Source: an uncultured Rhodospirillales bacterium
Lineage (GTDB): Bacteria > Pseudomonadota > Alphaproteobacteria > ATCC43930 > CGMCC-115725
Length of the DNA: 64,000 nt
Assembly (NCBI GenBank): GCA_903822185.1
Contig: CAIJOA010000017.1
Coordinates: forward strand, 62,001 to 126,000
Reading direction: 5' to 3'
Under the pieces are notes generated by a model. The model was given only the letters and a program-made list of their open reading frames with translations. It did no database searches and was not told the origin of the DNA. Numbering within the stretch: the stretch's first letter is position 1; each line of letters begins with the position of its first letter. Positions 48,425-57,342 of this stretch are shown piece after piece. Made by a program: the position numbers and the translations under genes.

Positions 48425-49192
48425 ATGGTCGAAAACGCTGCTTTCCCGGTGCCGGGCTGGCGCCGCCGCTATGGCGCCGCACGGCGGCTGCTGCGCCTGC
48501 CCACCAGCCCCCTGCAAGGCTGGCGGACGCGCGGCTTTTACCGCCAGTTCGTCCATCCAGGGGATATGTGTTTCGATATCGGGGCCTATCGGGGCAACCA
48601 TACGGCGCATTTTCTCAAACTGGGCGCGCGCATCCTTGCCGTCGAGCCGCAGCCACGGCTTATGGCGAGGCTGCGGCGACGCTTCGCCGGCAATTCGCGC
48701 GTCACCCTGATCGGTACCGCGCTGGGCGCGACGCCCGGCAAGGCAACCCTGGCGATCGACCCGGCCCGGCCGACCCTCGCCAGCCTGTCGCCGGAATTTC
48801 TCGATCAGGCCGGCGCAAAGCGCTGGCGCGAGCGGATCGAGGTCGATGTCACGACGCTCGACGCGTTGATCGTCGCCCATGGCATGCCGGCTTTCTGCAA
48901 GATCGACGTCGGTGGCTATGAACATGCCGTGCTGGAAGGGCTGACCCGGCCGCTGTCCCGGCTGTCGCTTGCCTATCTGCCCGCGGCGCTCGACCCGGCC
49001 CTTATCGCAATCGCCCGGCTGAACCGTCTTGGGCCTTATCGCTTCAACCGTTCCCCCGGCGAGACCATGCGGTTGGTCATTCCGCGCTGGCTGGGCGCGG
49101 CGGAAATGGCCGCCGAGTTGCGCCGCCCGCCGCCCGATGCCGAAAGCGGCGATATCTATGCCTTCCTCGACGACGGCAGCCATAGCCGATAA
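48425..49192 (+). CDS. FkbM-family methyltransferase
   Basis: A 255-residue SAM-dependent methyltransferase. FDIGAYRGNHTAHFLKLGARILAVEPQP is motif I with the acidic loop, and the middle CKIDVGGYEHAVLEGL is the FkbM signature. These enzymes O-methylate hydroxyl groups of sugars or polyketides. Being followed by a run of glycosyltransferase genes, sugar methylation of a surface glycan is likely. Confidence 0.85.
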   Translation: MVENAAFPVPGWRRRYGAARRLLRLPTSPLQGWRTRGFYRQFVHPGDMCFDIGAYRGNHTAHFLKLGARILAVEPQPRLMARLRRRFAGNSRVTLIGTALGATPGKATLAIDPARPTLASLSPEFLDQAGAKRWRERIEVDVTTLDALIVAHGMPAFCKIDVGGYEHAVLEGLTRPLSRLSLAYLPAALDPALIAIARLNRLGPYRFNRSPGETMRLVIPRWLGAAEMAAELRRPPPDAESGDIYAFLDDGSHSR

Positions 49193-49201
49193 ATTCGCGC
49201 C

Positions 49202-49765
49202 ATGAGTAAAGCCTTCACCAAGGAAAACGACGAGACGGAAGACAGCGCGCCCGATCCAGCCGCGCCCGCCCTTCCCGTCGGCGCCAAGAACTACATGACG
49301 CCGGAAGGCTTCGCCGCGATGCGCAGCGAGTTGCGCCAGTTGTCGCGCGACGAGCGGCCGAAAGTGGTCGAAGTCGTCTCCTGGGCCGCCGGCAACGGCG
49401 ACCGGTCGGAAAACGGCGATTACATCTATGGCAAACAAAGATTGAGACAAATCGACGGCCGCATCCGTTATCTCACCAAGCGGCTCGAAATCGCCGAGGT
49501 CGTCGATCCGGCACAGCAGCCCAACCGCGAGCAGGTTTTCTTCGGGGCCACCGTGGTTTACGTCAACGCAAAGGACGTCGAGAACACCATCACGATCGTC
49601 GGTGTCGATGAAACGGATTCAGGCGCGCGCAAGGTCAGTTGGGTTTCGCCGATCGCCCGTGCCTTGTTGAAAGCGCGCGAGGGCGACACCGTCGAGTTGA
49701 GAACACCCACCGGGCCGGAGCAGATCGAAGTCGTGTCGATCCTCTATCCCGACAAAGCAGGTTGA
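49202..49765 (+). CDS. greB: Transcription elongation factor GreB
   Basis: A 187-residue GreA/GreB protein with a 28-residue acidic, proline-rich N-terminal addition. The coiled-coil tip holds GDRSENGDYIYGK with the acidic pair that stimulates RNA cleavage, and GRIRYLTKRLEIAEVV follows; the C-terminal FKBP-like domain starts near QVFFGATVVY. It rescues backtracked RNA polymerase. It sits between glycan genes and ends 2 bases before the next start, so it is transcribed with them. Confidence 0.93.
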   Translation: MSKAFTKENDETEDSAPDPAAPALPVGAKNYMTPEGFAAMRSELRQLSRDERPKVVEVVSWAAGNGDRSENGDYIYGKQRLRQIDGRIRYLTKRLEIAEVVDPAQQPNREQVFFGATVVYVNAKDVENTITIVGVDETDSGARKVSWVSPIARALLKAREGDTVELRTPTGPEQIEVVSILYPDKAG

Positions 49766-49767
49766 AG

Positions 49768-50925
49768 ATGAGCAAGGGCCGTGTCGTCGTTCTTCATTTC
49801 GTCGCGCAGATGCCGATGGCCGGCATCGCCTGGCAGGCGCTGCAATATCTCGTCGGGCTGGAAAAGCTCGGCTACGAAGCCTGGTACGTCGAGAATCACG
49901 GCGCCAATCCCTACGATCCGCGCGCCAACAGCGTGATGATGGATTGCAGCTACAACGTCGAATATCTCAAAGGCGCGATGGAGAAGCACGGCTTCGCCGG
50001 ACGCTGGGCCTATTGGGATGCGATCAACGACGTCTATCACGGCATGACGCGCGACAAAGTGTTCGACCTTCTGAAAGGCTCGGACGCGCTGATCAATCTG
50101 TGCGGTGCGACGCGGCTGCGTGAAGAACACATGGCCTGCCCGGTGCGGATCATGGTCGATACCGATCCGGTCTATGAGCAGATCAAATACGCCAAGGCCG
50201 ATCCGGGCGCGCGCGCTTATCTCGATGCGCACACGCATTTTTTCACCTATGGCGAGAATGTCGGCGGCAAGGATTGGATCGTGCCGTTGTGCGATGTGCC
50301 GTGGAAGCCGACTCGTCCGCCGGTCGTGCTGGACCTATGGCCCGAGACGCCGGGATCGCCGGATTGTTTCTCGACCATCGCCACCTGGGAAAACAAAGGC
50401 AAGAATATCGAGTTCGGCGGCGAGCATTACGTCTGGTCGAAGCATGTGAACTTCTTGCGCTTCCTCGATGTGCCCAAACAATCGAACCAATGCTTCACCA
50501 TGGCGATGTTGCCGCCAACGCCCGAAGTCGAGGCGCAAGTGACGAGTGCCGGCTGGAGCCTGGTCGATCCGCGCCCGGTATCCAGCAGTCTCGAAGCCTA
50601 TGGCGATTTCATGCGCGGATCGCGCGGCGAGTTCACCGTCGCCAAGGACATCTATGTCCGGCCCAATAGCGGCTGGTTCAGCGACCGCAGCGTCTGTTAT
50701 CTCGCCTCGGGCCGCCCGGTCGTGACGATGGGCACCGAGTTCAGCCGGTTTTATCCCACCGGCGAAGGGCTGTTCGAATATAGCGACATGGACGGCGCGG
50801 TTGCGGCCATCGCCGCGATCAACGCCGATTATCCGCGCCATTCGAAGGCCGCGCGGCGCATGGCCACGGAATTTTTCGCCAGCGATGTCGTTGTCGGCAA
50901 GATGATGCGGGAAGCCGGTCTTTAA
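49768..50925 (+). CDS. Putative GT-B glycosyltransferase
   Basis: A 385-residue protein. The N-terminal VVVLHFVAQMPMAGIAWQALQYLVGLEKLGY is a Rossmann-type start with an acceptor-domain helix, and the C-terminal CYLASGRPVVTMGTEF..PTGEGLFEYSDMDGAVAAI matches the nucleotide-sugar-binding end of GT-B glycosyltransferases. The middle is unlike named families, so the assignment rests on the C-terminal half. It starts 2 bases after greB. Sugar and acceptor unknown. Confidence 0.65.
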   Translation: MSKGRVVVLHFVAQMPMAGIAWQALQYLVGLEKLGYEAWYVENHGANPYDPRANSVMMDCSYNVEYLKGAMEKHGFAGRWAYWDAINDVYHGMTRDKVFDLLKGSDALINLCGATRLREEHMACPVRIMVDTDPVYEQIKYAKADPGARAYLDAHTHFFTYGENVGGKDWIVPLCDVPWKPTRPPVVLDLWPETPGSPDCFSTIATWENKGKNIEFGGEHYVWSKHVNFLRFLDVPKQSNQCFTMAMLPPTPEVEAQVTSAGWSLVDPRPVSSSLEAYGDFMRGSRGEFTVAKDIYVRPNSGWFSDRSVCYLASGRPVVTMGTEFSRFYPTGEGLFEYSDMDGAVAAIAAINADYPRHSKAARRMATEFFASDVVVGKMMREAGL

Positions 50926-50961
50926 GCGACCGTTTCCCGGATTGGAGATACCCTTTCGTTC

Positions 50962-52638
50962 ATGGCACTGATGGCCCCGCCTTCAGACCCGATCCGGTCC
51001 GATAAAATCGGCGCGCGCTTGGCGTGGCCGAGCTGGGACGGCTTGGCCTTTTTGCTGTTCATCGCCGTCACGGTTCTGGCGCTGGCGACGTTCCACCAAT
51101 ACGGCGTGACCTGGGACGAGGACGTCCATAACTGGTACGGCGTCTTCGTTCTCGAATATTATCGGTCCGGCTTCACCGACCTGCGCGCCATGCACTGGCA
51201 GGACCTGATCAATTACGGCGCGATCTTCGATACGACCGCAGCCGCGCTCAACGAGATATCGCCCTTCGGCACTTACGAGACCCGGCATCTATTGAATTCG
51301 CTGGTCGGCGTTATCGGTCTGGTCGGCACCTGGAAACTGGGCCGCGCCCTCGGCGGGCCACGCGCCGGATTCATCGCCGCGCTCTTCCTGGCCCTGACGC
51401 CGAATTATTATGGCCAGATGTTCAACAACCCGAAGGACATCCCCTTCGCCGCCGGCACGGTCTGGGCGCTTTACTACATGGTGTTACTGGCACGCGCGCT
51501 GCCCCGGCCCAGCGCCTCGCTGGTGCTGCGTCTCGCCTTTGCCTGCGGCGCGACCTTGGGCGTGCGCGTCGGCGGGCTGTTGCTGCTCGCCTATCTCGGC
51601 TTGCTGCTCGGGCTTTACGCCTTCTGGGCGATGATCGAGACGCGCGACTGGCGAACGCTGTTCATCGAAGGCTTCGGCAGCCTTGGCCGGATCTTCATTC
51701 CGGTGATCGTTATCGCCTATCCGCTGATGCTGATCTTCTGGCCCTGGGCGCAGCAGGCGCCGTTCCAGCATCCGCTCGACGCGCTCGCCACCTTTTCGCA
51801 TCAGACCTTTCCGTTCCCGACGCTTTATGCGGGCGAATATGTCCCGGCGACCGATCTGCCCTGGTCCTATCTGCCGGTGCATATCCTCCTCGCCTTGCCC
51901 GAGTTGATTCTGCTGCTGCTGGTCGCAGCGCCGTTCGTCGCGGTGTGGCTGTTGCGGAATCGTTTTGCCGCCATGGGGCGCGGCACGATCCTCGCCTTCT
52001 TCATCGTCACCTTCGGCATCCTGTTTCCGGTCGGCTATGCCGTCGCGATCAAGGCCGTGCTGTTCGACGGCATGCGGCATTTCATTTTCGCGCTGCCGCC
52101 GATCGCGGCGGTCACTGCCGTTTTGGCCGACCGAATCTGGGAACATCTTAATGGCATCACGCTGCGCCGCGTCGTGGCCAGCCTGCTCGCCATCTATGGC
52201 ATCATCCACATCCAGACGATGGTACGGCTGCATCCCGACGAATATGTCTATTACAACGCCTTCATCGGCGGCACCGAAGGCGCACAAGGTCTGTTCAAGC
52301 TCGATTACTGGGCGAATTCCTATCAGGAGGCGGTTCACGGCCTGACCGAATATCTACGCGCCGAATACGGCAGCGATTTCATGGATCACGATTTCACCGT
52401 TGCGGTTTGCGGCCCGCCGGGTTCGGCCGCCTATTACTTCCCGCCGAACTTCATCTTCACGCCCGATCGCGACAACGCCGACTTCTTCATCACCTTCACC
52501 AAGGACGAATGCGACAAGTCGCTGCCCGGCACCGAAATCTATCGGGTCGAGCGCATGGGTAGCCTCCTGTCGCTGGTGCTCGACCGGCGCGACATTGTGG
52601 CAGGCGCGCGGCTCGGGCTGCTCGCCGGCAGCCGCTAA
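50962..52638 (+). CDS. GT39/ArnT-like membrane glycosyltransferase
   Basis: A 558-residue membrane protein with about eleven helices. GVTWDEDVHNWYG in the first periplasmic loop is the conserved D-E pair of GT-C enzymes of the PMT/ArnT/GT83 class, and FNNPKDIPFAAG follows helix 4. A soluble periplasmic C-terminal domain of about 120 residues ends the protein. It would transfer a sugar from a polyprenyl phosphate donor on the periplasmic face; the GT2 enzyme encoded two genes later could make that donor. Confidence 0.82.
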   Translation: MALMAPPSDPIRSDKIGARLAWPSWDGLAFLLFIAVTVLALATFHQYGVTWDEDVHNWYGVFVLEYYRSGFTDLRAMHWQDLINYGAIFDTTAAALNEISPFGTYETRHLLNSLVGVIGLVGTWKLGRALGGPRAGFIAALFLALTPNYYGQMFNNPKDIPFAAGTVWALYYMVLLARALPRPSASLVLRLAFACGATLGVRVGGLLLLAYLGLLLGLYAFWAMIETRDWRTLFIEGFGSLGRIFIPVIVIAYPLMLIFWPWAQQAPFQHPLDALATFSHQTFPFPTLYAGEYVPATDLPWSYLPVHILLALPELILLLLVAAPFVAVWLLRNRFAAMGRGTILAFFIVTFGILFPVGYAVAIKAVLFDGMRHFIFALPPIAAVTAVLADRIWEHLNGITLRRVVASLLAIYGIIHIQTMVRLHPDEYVYYNAFIGGTEGAQGLFKLDYWANSYQEAVHGLTEYLRAEYGSDFMDHDFTVAVCGPPGSAAYYFPPNFIFTPDRDNADFFITFTKDECDKSLPGTEIYRVERMGSLLSLVLDRRDIVAGARLGLLAGSR

Positions 52639-52647
52639 GCCGATCCC

Positions 52648-53376
52648 GTGGAGCGCATCGAATATGAGCGGCTGGCCGCCGTCGAAGAGCGCGCTTGGTG
52701 GTTCCATGGCCTTCACACCAACCTCGTCGATGCTTGGCGCCGCGCAGCACAAGATAATGACGGGCGCATTCTCGATGCCGGTTGCGGCACCGGCGGTCTG
52801 TTGACGCGGCTAACGCGCGCCTTCCCGGCAGCGCAGCCTTACGGCCTTGAACTCGATCAGATAGCTGCGGCCACCGCGCGTACAAAAAGCAGCGCCGCTG
52901 TCACCACGGGTTCGATCACCCAGCCACCCTTTGCCGTCGCATCGCTCGATGCGATTTTCAGCGCCGATGTGTTGTGTCATCGCGGCGTCGAGCCGGCATC
53001 GACGCTGGACGCGCTGGCGCCGTGTCTCAAGTCCGGCGGCGTCCTGATCCTTAACCTCCCCGCCTATCGCTGGCTTTTCTCGGGCCATGACCGCGCCGTC
53101 GATAATGTCCGGCGCTTCGGCCGGGGCGAGACGCGCGATTTGTTGGCAAAGGCGGGGTTCACCCGTATTCGTATTTGCTACTGGAACAGCTTCCTCTTTC
53201 CCCTCATGGTTCTGCAGCGTCTGATCCATCGGGCGAGTTCAAGCGATGTGGCCCTGCTGCCGGCACCGGTCGAACGATTGTTCCGCACGATCGTTGAATG
53301 GGAAGCCCGGTTGGGCCGTTGTGGCTTGAGACTTCCCTTCGGCGGATCGATCCTCGCGATCGCGGTGAAACCATGA
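52648..53376 (+). CDS. Class I SAM-dependent methyltransferase
   Basis: A 242-residue methyltransferase. Motif I is ILDAGCGTGGLLTRL, with a Y-G-L-E-L-D acidic loop, and DAIFSADVLCHRGVEP near 115 for motif II. The C-terminal part has two amphipathic segments. It starts at GTG 52648 and overlaps the next gene by 4 bases (ATGA), so it belongs to the glycan operon. Confidence 0.85.
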   Translation: MERIEYERLAAVEERAWWFHGLHTNLVDAWRRAAQDNDGRILDAGCGTGGLLTRLTRAFPAAQPYGLELDQIAAATARTKSSAAVTTGSITQPPFAVASLDAIFSADVLCHRGVEPASTLDALAPCLKSGGVLILNLPAYRWLFSGHDRAVDNVRRFGRGETRDLLAKAGFTRIRICYWNSFLFPLMVLQRLIHRASSSDVALLPAPVERLFRTIVEWEARLGRCGLRLPFGGSILAIAVKP

Positions 53377-54329
53377 GCCTTGCCCTTAGTATCGTCATTC
53401 CGGTCTATAACGGCGCCGACAGCATCAGCGAGCTGATCGAAGCGCTTGAGATGTTGGACGTCCCGGGCGGGCATGAGATCATCCTGATCAATGACGCGAG
53501 CCCGGATTCGAGCCTCCGGGAATGTCATCGCCTGCAAGCGCGCGCCAAGGTGCCGATGACGGTGCTGGACCTCGCGCGTAATTTCGGCGAGCACAACGCG
53601 GTTATCGCCGGGCTGCGCGAAGCGCGCGGCGCGCACATCATCACGATGGACGACGATCTGCAGAACCCGCCGACTGAAGTCCTGCGCCTGCTGCAGCACA
53701 CGCAAAAGACCGGCAAGGACGTGGTCTATACCTATTACGCGAAGAAGCAGCATTCGGCCTGGCGCAACCTGGGCAGCCGCTTCGCCAATCGCGTCGCCGA
53801 CATCGTCCTCGACAAACCCAAGGGGCTTTATTTGTCGAGCTTTCGTTGCATCAACGCCTTCACCGCGAAATGCGTCGTTCGGTACGACGGGCCGTTTCCT
53901 TATATCGACGGGCTGATCATGCAATCGACCCAGAGCATCGGCACGCTCGCGGTCGAGCATCTGCCGCGCCATGCCGGGCGCAGCAACTACACCATCTCGC
54001 GGCTGGTGCGGTTGTGGACCAGCATGTTCGTCAATTTCTCGGTGATGCCGCTACGCATCGCGACCTTCACCGGCTTCATCATGAGCGGGTTCGGGCTCGC
54101 CGGCGTGATCTGGGTTTTGGGCGAGGCGTTCTTTCGTGCGACACCGCCCGGCTGGGCATCGCTGTCGGTCGGCGTGCTGTTGCTGCTGGGTGTTCAGCTG
54201 ATCATGCTGGGCATCATCGGCGAATATCTCGGCCGGCTGTACCTGACCGTCAACCGCAAGCCGCAATCGGTCGTGCGCACCGTCTCGCGCAGCGAGCCGG
54301 GCCAGCCGTCGGAAATCAGCGTCCCGTAA
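53373..54329 (+). CDS. Polyprenyl-phosphate glycosyltransferase (GT2, ArnC/GtrB-like)
   Basis: A 318-residue GT2 enzyme. SIVIPVYNGADSISELI and IILINDASPDSS build the nucleotide-sugar site, ITMDDDLQNPP carries the catalytic DDD and the typical DLQ(N/D)PP of GtrB/ArnC proteins, and two C-terminal membrane helices end with GIIGEYLGRLYLTVNRKP. It attaches a sugar to undecaprenyl phosphate. The start overlaps the methyltransferase stop. Confidence 0.92.
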   Translation: MSLALSIVIPVYNGADSISELIEALEMLDVPGGHEIILINDASPDSSLRECHRLQARAKVPMTVLDLARNFGEHNAVIAGLREARGAHIITMDDDLQNPPTEVLRLLQHTQKTGKDVVYTYYAKKQHSAWRNLGSRFANRVADIVLDKPKGLYLSSFRCINAFTAKCVVRYDGPFPYIDGLIMQSTQSIGTLAVEHLPRHAGRSNYTISRLVRLWTSMFVNFSVMPLRIATFTGFIMSGFGLAGVIWVLGEAFFRATPPGWASLSVGVLLLLGVQLIMLGIIGEYLGRLYLTVNRKPQSVVRTVSRSEPGQPSEISVP

Positions 54330-55440
54330 TCTTGCGCACGGCCGCAACGGTTCGCGTGGCCTGATCGTCGGTCAGTTCCGGGTACATCGGCAGACTCAAC
54401 ACTTCACGCGCGGCGCGTTCGCTTTCGCCCAAGCCACGCGGCCCCATCGCAATGCGGCCTTCATACGCGGGCTGGCGATGGACGGGCACCGGATAATGAA
54501 TATTGGTGCCGACGCCCGCTTCCTTCAGCGCCGCCTGCAGGCTGTCTCGGTCCTTGGTCCGCAGCACATATTGATGGAACACATGCGTCGCATCGGCGCG
54601 GCGCGCCGGCAGGGCGAACCCCGTATCGGCGAGGCCCTTGTCGTAGATCGCGGCAATCGCCTGACGCCGGCCGTTGGCCGCATCGAGCACCGGCAGCTTC
54701 ACCCGCAGGATCGCCGCCTGTAATTCATCGAGGCGCGAGTTCATGCCTTTGATGCGACTGATATAGCGTTCGCGCCAGCCATATTCTCGCAACTCGTTGA
54801 TCCGGTCTTTCAGCGCATCGTCGTTCGTCACCACCCCGCCGCCATCGCCGATCGCGCCGAGATTCTTGGTCGGATAGAAGCTGAAAGCCGAGAGATCGCC
54901 GAAGCTGCCGAGCTTCTTGCCGTGCAGCAGCGCGCCATGACACTGCGCGCAATCCTCGATCACCCGCACGCCGTGCTGACGCGCCAGCGGCAGGATCGCA
55001 TCGAGATCGGCAGCGAGACCATAGAGATGCACCGGAATGACCGCGGCGATGCGGCCTGGTGGATTGGCCAAGGCACGCGCGAATTCCGCCGCGTCGATCG
55101 TGCAGGTCGCGGGATCGATGTCGATCAGCAACGGCTTCGCACCGGCCAGTTCGATCGCCGCGACCGTGGCGACGGCGGTATGCGATACGGTGGCGACGTA
55201 ATCGTCTGGTTTCAGATCAAGCGCGAGCAGCGCCAGCACCAAGGCCTCGGTACCACTGGCAACGCCGATGCCGTGTTTGCAACCGATGTAACGCGCGAAT
55301 TCTTCTTCGAACGCTTTGACCTCGGGGCCAAGCACATAACGGCCATTCCCGAGCATCCCGGCAATCGCCGCATCGATCGCATCTTTTTGCGCGAGATAGG
55401 AAGCTTTCGGATCGGCCTGAAGAATCGGTGCGTCAGACAT
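54316..55440 (-). CDS. DegT/DnrJ/EryC1-family sugar aminotransferase
   Basis: A 374-residue PLP enzyme. GVASGTEALVLALLALDLKPDD, EDCAQCHGALLHGKKLGSFGDLSAFSFYPTKNLGAIGDGGGVVTND contain the cofactor Asp and the Schiff-base Lys (in PTKNLG). These enzymes aminate 3- or 4-keto-sugar nucleotides. It shares an 8-base overlap with the SDR gene upstream on the minus strand; together they would make an amino sugar for the glycan. Its end overlaps the convergent GT2 gene by 14 bases. Confidence 0.92.
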   Translation of the reverse strand: MSDAPILQADPKASYLAQKDAIDAAIAGMLGNGRYVLGPEVKAFEEEFARYIGCKHGIGVASGTEALVLALLALDLKPDDYVATVSHTAVATVAAIELAGAKPLLIDIDPATCTIDAAEFARALANPPGRIAAVIPVHLYGLAADLDAILPLARQHGVRVIEDCAQCHGALLHGKKLGSFGDLSAFSFYPTKNLGAIGDGGGVVTNDDALKDRINELREYGWRERYISRIKGMNSRLDELQAAILRVKLPVLDAANGRRQAIAAIYDKGLADTGFALPARRADATHVFHQYVLRTKDRDSLQAALKEAGVGTNIHYPVPVHRQPAYEGRIAMGPRGLGESERAAREVLSLPMYPELTDDQATRTVAAVRKITGR

Positions 55441-56434
55441 AGTGTTCCATATTCTCGCGGAAATAGACGATCGAGCGTTTCAGCCCTTCGCCCAGCGGCA
55501 CGGCCGGTTGCCAGCCGGTGATCTGGCGGAAAAGACGATCATCGGCATAGTAGTCGCCGATATCGATGCGCTTGCGCTCGGCGGGAAATTCATGGCGCGA
55601 GAAAGTGCCCCCGTCATTGGCTTCAATGACCAGCGCCGCCAGTTCATCGAGGCTGACCGCGCCCTCGCCGCCGAGATTGAAAATCTTGCCTTTGGTTTCG
55701 TCGCGCAGCGCGGCCAGCAGGAACGCCGTCACCGCATCATCGACATAGGTGAAATCGCGTTTTTGTTCGCCGCCCCATACCTCGAAGGATTTTCCTTCGA
55801 GCGCGAGCTTCAGCCAGATGCCGACGAAAGTCTGGCGTGCGTCTTTGATCCGCATACGCGGGCCGTAGGTATTGGTGAGACGCAGCGCCGTCGCCTGGAG
55901 GCCATACACATCGTGATAGAGGATGTGATAGGCCTCGCCGGCCATTTTGTTGACGCCGTTCACATCGACCGGATGCAGCGGATGTTTTTCATCGACCGGC
56001 AGGTAATGCGGCTTGCCGTAAATCTGGCGAGTTGAGGCAAAGACGATCTTCGCCTGCGGGCACACCGCACGGCAGGCTTCCAGCAAGGTGAGCTGCGCCA
56101 AGCAATTGATCTCGAGATCCGTCACCGGATCGTGCATCGAATCGAGATGGCTCGTCTGCCCCGCGAGGTTGAACAGATAATCGCAGCCTTCGAGCAGCGG
56201 CTTCATCCGCGCGGTGTCGCGGACATCCGCGATTTCGACCTGCACCCGGTCGCGGAACGGGGCGATGTTGAAAAGATTGCCGCCGTAATTCGGCGCCATG
56301 CAATCGACCAGCGTCACCGTCGCGCCCAACCCGACCAGCGTTTCCGCCAGCGCCGAACCGATGAATCCGACCCCGCCGGTGATCACCGCCCGGGAACCGG
56401 CAAAAACAGAAAAGGCGGCGGAATCAAAGGTCAT
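55433..56434 (-). CDS. Extended SDR sugar-nucleotide epimerase/dehydratase
   Basis: A 333-residue extended SDR. AVITGGVGFIGSALAETLVGLGA is the NAD(P)-binding GxxGxxG motif. The active-site Tyr-x3-Lys of the family is here VNGVNKMAGEAYH: the lysine is kept, the tyrosine position is Asn. I believe a subgroup with this DVNGxNK sequence exists, so this is probably not damage. LTNTYGPRMRIKDARQTFVG and the FxxGGxxxRDFTYVDD segment match sugar-nucleotide enzymes. First gene of a two-gene unit with the aminotransferase. Confidence 0.83.
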   Translation of the reverse strand: MTFDSAAFSVFAGSRAVITGGVGFIGSALAETLVGLGATVTLVDCMAPNYGGNLFNIAPFRDRVQVEIADVRDTARMKPLLEGCDYLFNLAGQTSHLDSMHDPVTDLEINCLAQLTLLEACRAVCPQAKIVFASTRQIYGKPHYLPVDEKHPLHPVDVNGVNKMAGEAYHILYHDVYGLQATALRLTNTYGPRMRIKDARQTFVGIWLKLALEGKSFEVWGGEQKRDFTYVDDAVTAFLLAALRDETKGKIFNLGGEGAVSLDELAALVIEANDGGTFSRHEFPAERKRIDIGDYYADDRLFRQITGWQPAVPLGEGLKRSIVYFRENMEHYV

Positions 56435-56500
56435 GGGTAAAGTTTGTTGATTCGAGTCGAGGTTTGAGGTCTAAATTGCCGGAATCGCATAGAAATTTTT

Positions 56501-57148
56501 GTGATGCCCGTTCGGTTTCCCGATCTTGCCTTCCTGCGACGCGCCGCCTGCCTTGCCCTCGGCTTGGCTTTGGCGGCCTGCGCCTCCCATACAACGCCGC
56601 AGGCCCCGGTTTTAAGCCGCGGCAATCAGCAGTGTTTGGCCGAAATCGACAAACTCGGCGTGCAGTACAAGGTCGAGCCGATGGGGGCAAGCGCGGGTCC
56701 CCAGTGCCAGATCGACAATCCGATCCGGGTTTCGGCCGCCACCATCCCCTTCAGCCGCCCCACCGTCGCGAGTTGCGCCTTCGTCCTGGAATTCGACAAG
56801 TTCGAGCGGGAAATCATTCGCCCTCTGGCGGTGAAGACCTTCGGCCACGACCTCAAAACCATCGTTCATTTCGGCGCCTATAACTGCCGCGCGACCAAGG
56901 CCGGGCGCGAGAGCGAACATGCCCACGGCATGGCAATGGACGTCGCCGGGTTTGAACTGACCGACGGCACCATGATCTCGGTGAAGCACGAATGGAACGA
57001 GCGCGGCAAGAAACGCGACTTCTTACGCGCCGTCGCGACCAAAGCCTGCGGCTATTTCAACGAGGTGCTCGATCCCGATTCGGATCGCGATCATGTCGAT
57101 CACATCCATCTCGATCTGGGCCGCTGGAAATACTGCATACACCGTTAG
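56501..57148 (+). CDS. Extensin-like (ExtensinC) family lipoprotein
   Basis: A 215-residue exported protein. Hydrophobic residues 10-26 followed by ALAACAS suggest a lipoprotein signal. The domain matches the extensin-like C-terminus family: AHGMAMDVAGFEL and DHVDHIHLDLGRWKYC hold the H-x(n)-D and H-x-H residues of a zinc-type D,D-peptidase-like site. The last 41 bases (57098-57138) are repeated at 58940-58980, beyond an inserted segment. Start GTG 56501 or ATG 56504. Confidence 0.85.
   Translation: MMPVRFPDLAFLRRAACLALGLALAACASHTTPQAPVLSRGNQQCLAEIDKLGVQYKVEPMGASAGPQCQIDNPIRVSAATIPFSRPTVASCAFVLEFDKFEREIIRPLAVKTFGHDLKTIVHFGAYNCRATKAGRESEHAHGMAMDVAGFELTDGTMISVKHEWNERGKKRDFLRAVATKACGYFNEVLDPDSDRDHVDHIHLDLGRWKYCIHR
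57098..57138 (+). repeat. Left copy of a 41-bp direct repeat (end of extensin-like gene)
   Basis: The stretch encoding DHIHLDLGRWKYCI recurs at 58940-58980 with two mismatches, flanking an A+T-richer segment. It looks like the left boundary of an insertion. Confidence 0.85.
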
Positions 57149-57342
57149 CGGGAAAGATTCTTGCTGTGACACACAGCACGTGATACCGCTTTTAAATAGG
57201 GTTGTTTGCTTTCCAGATAGTCTCGTAGCCATTCCGCCGAGACCCCACATTGGTGGAGTTCGTTGTGTCGCGATCGGTACTTTGGGATGCACTAAGTCCA
57301 ATAGCCGCTCGGCTGGCCAAGCCAGTACGCGAACACGAAGTC

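Noticed and set aside
48014-49450. 478-codon minus-strand frame across the FkbM and greB genes
   Set aside because: The plus-strand genes have clear families; the opposite frame is a GC-rich shadow with low-complexity composition.
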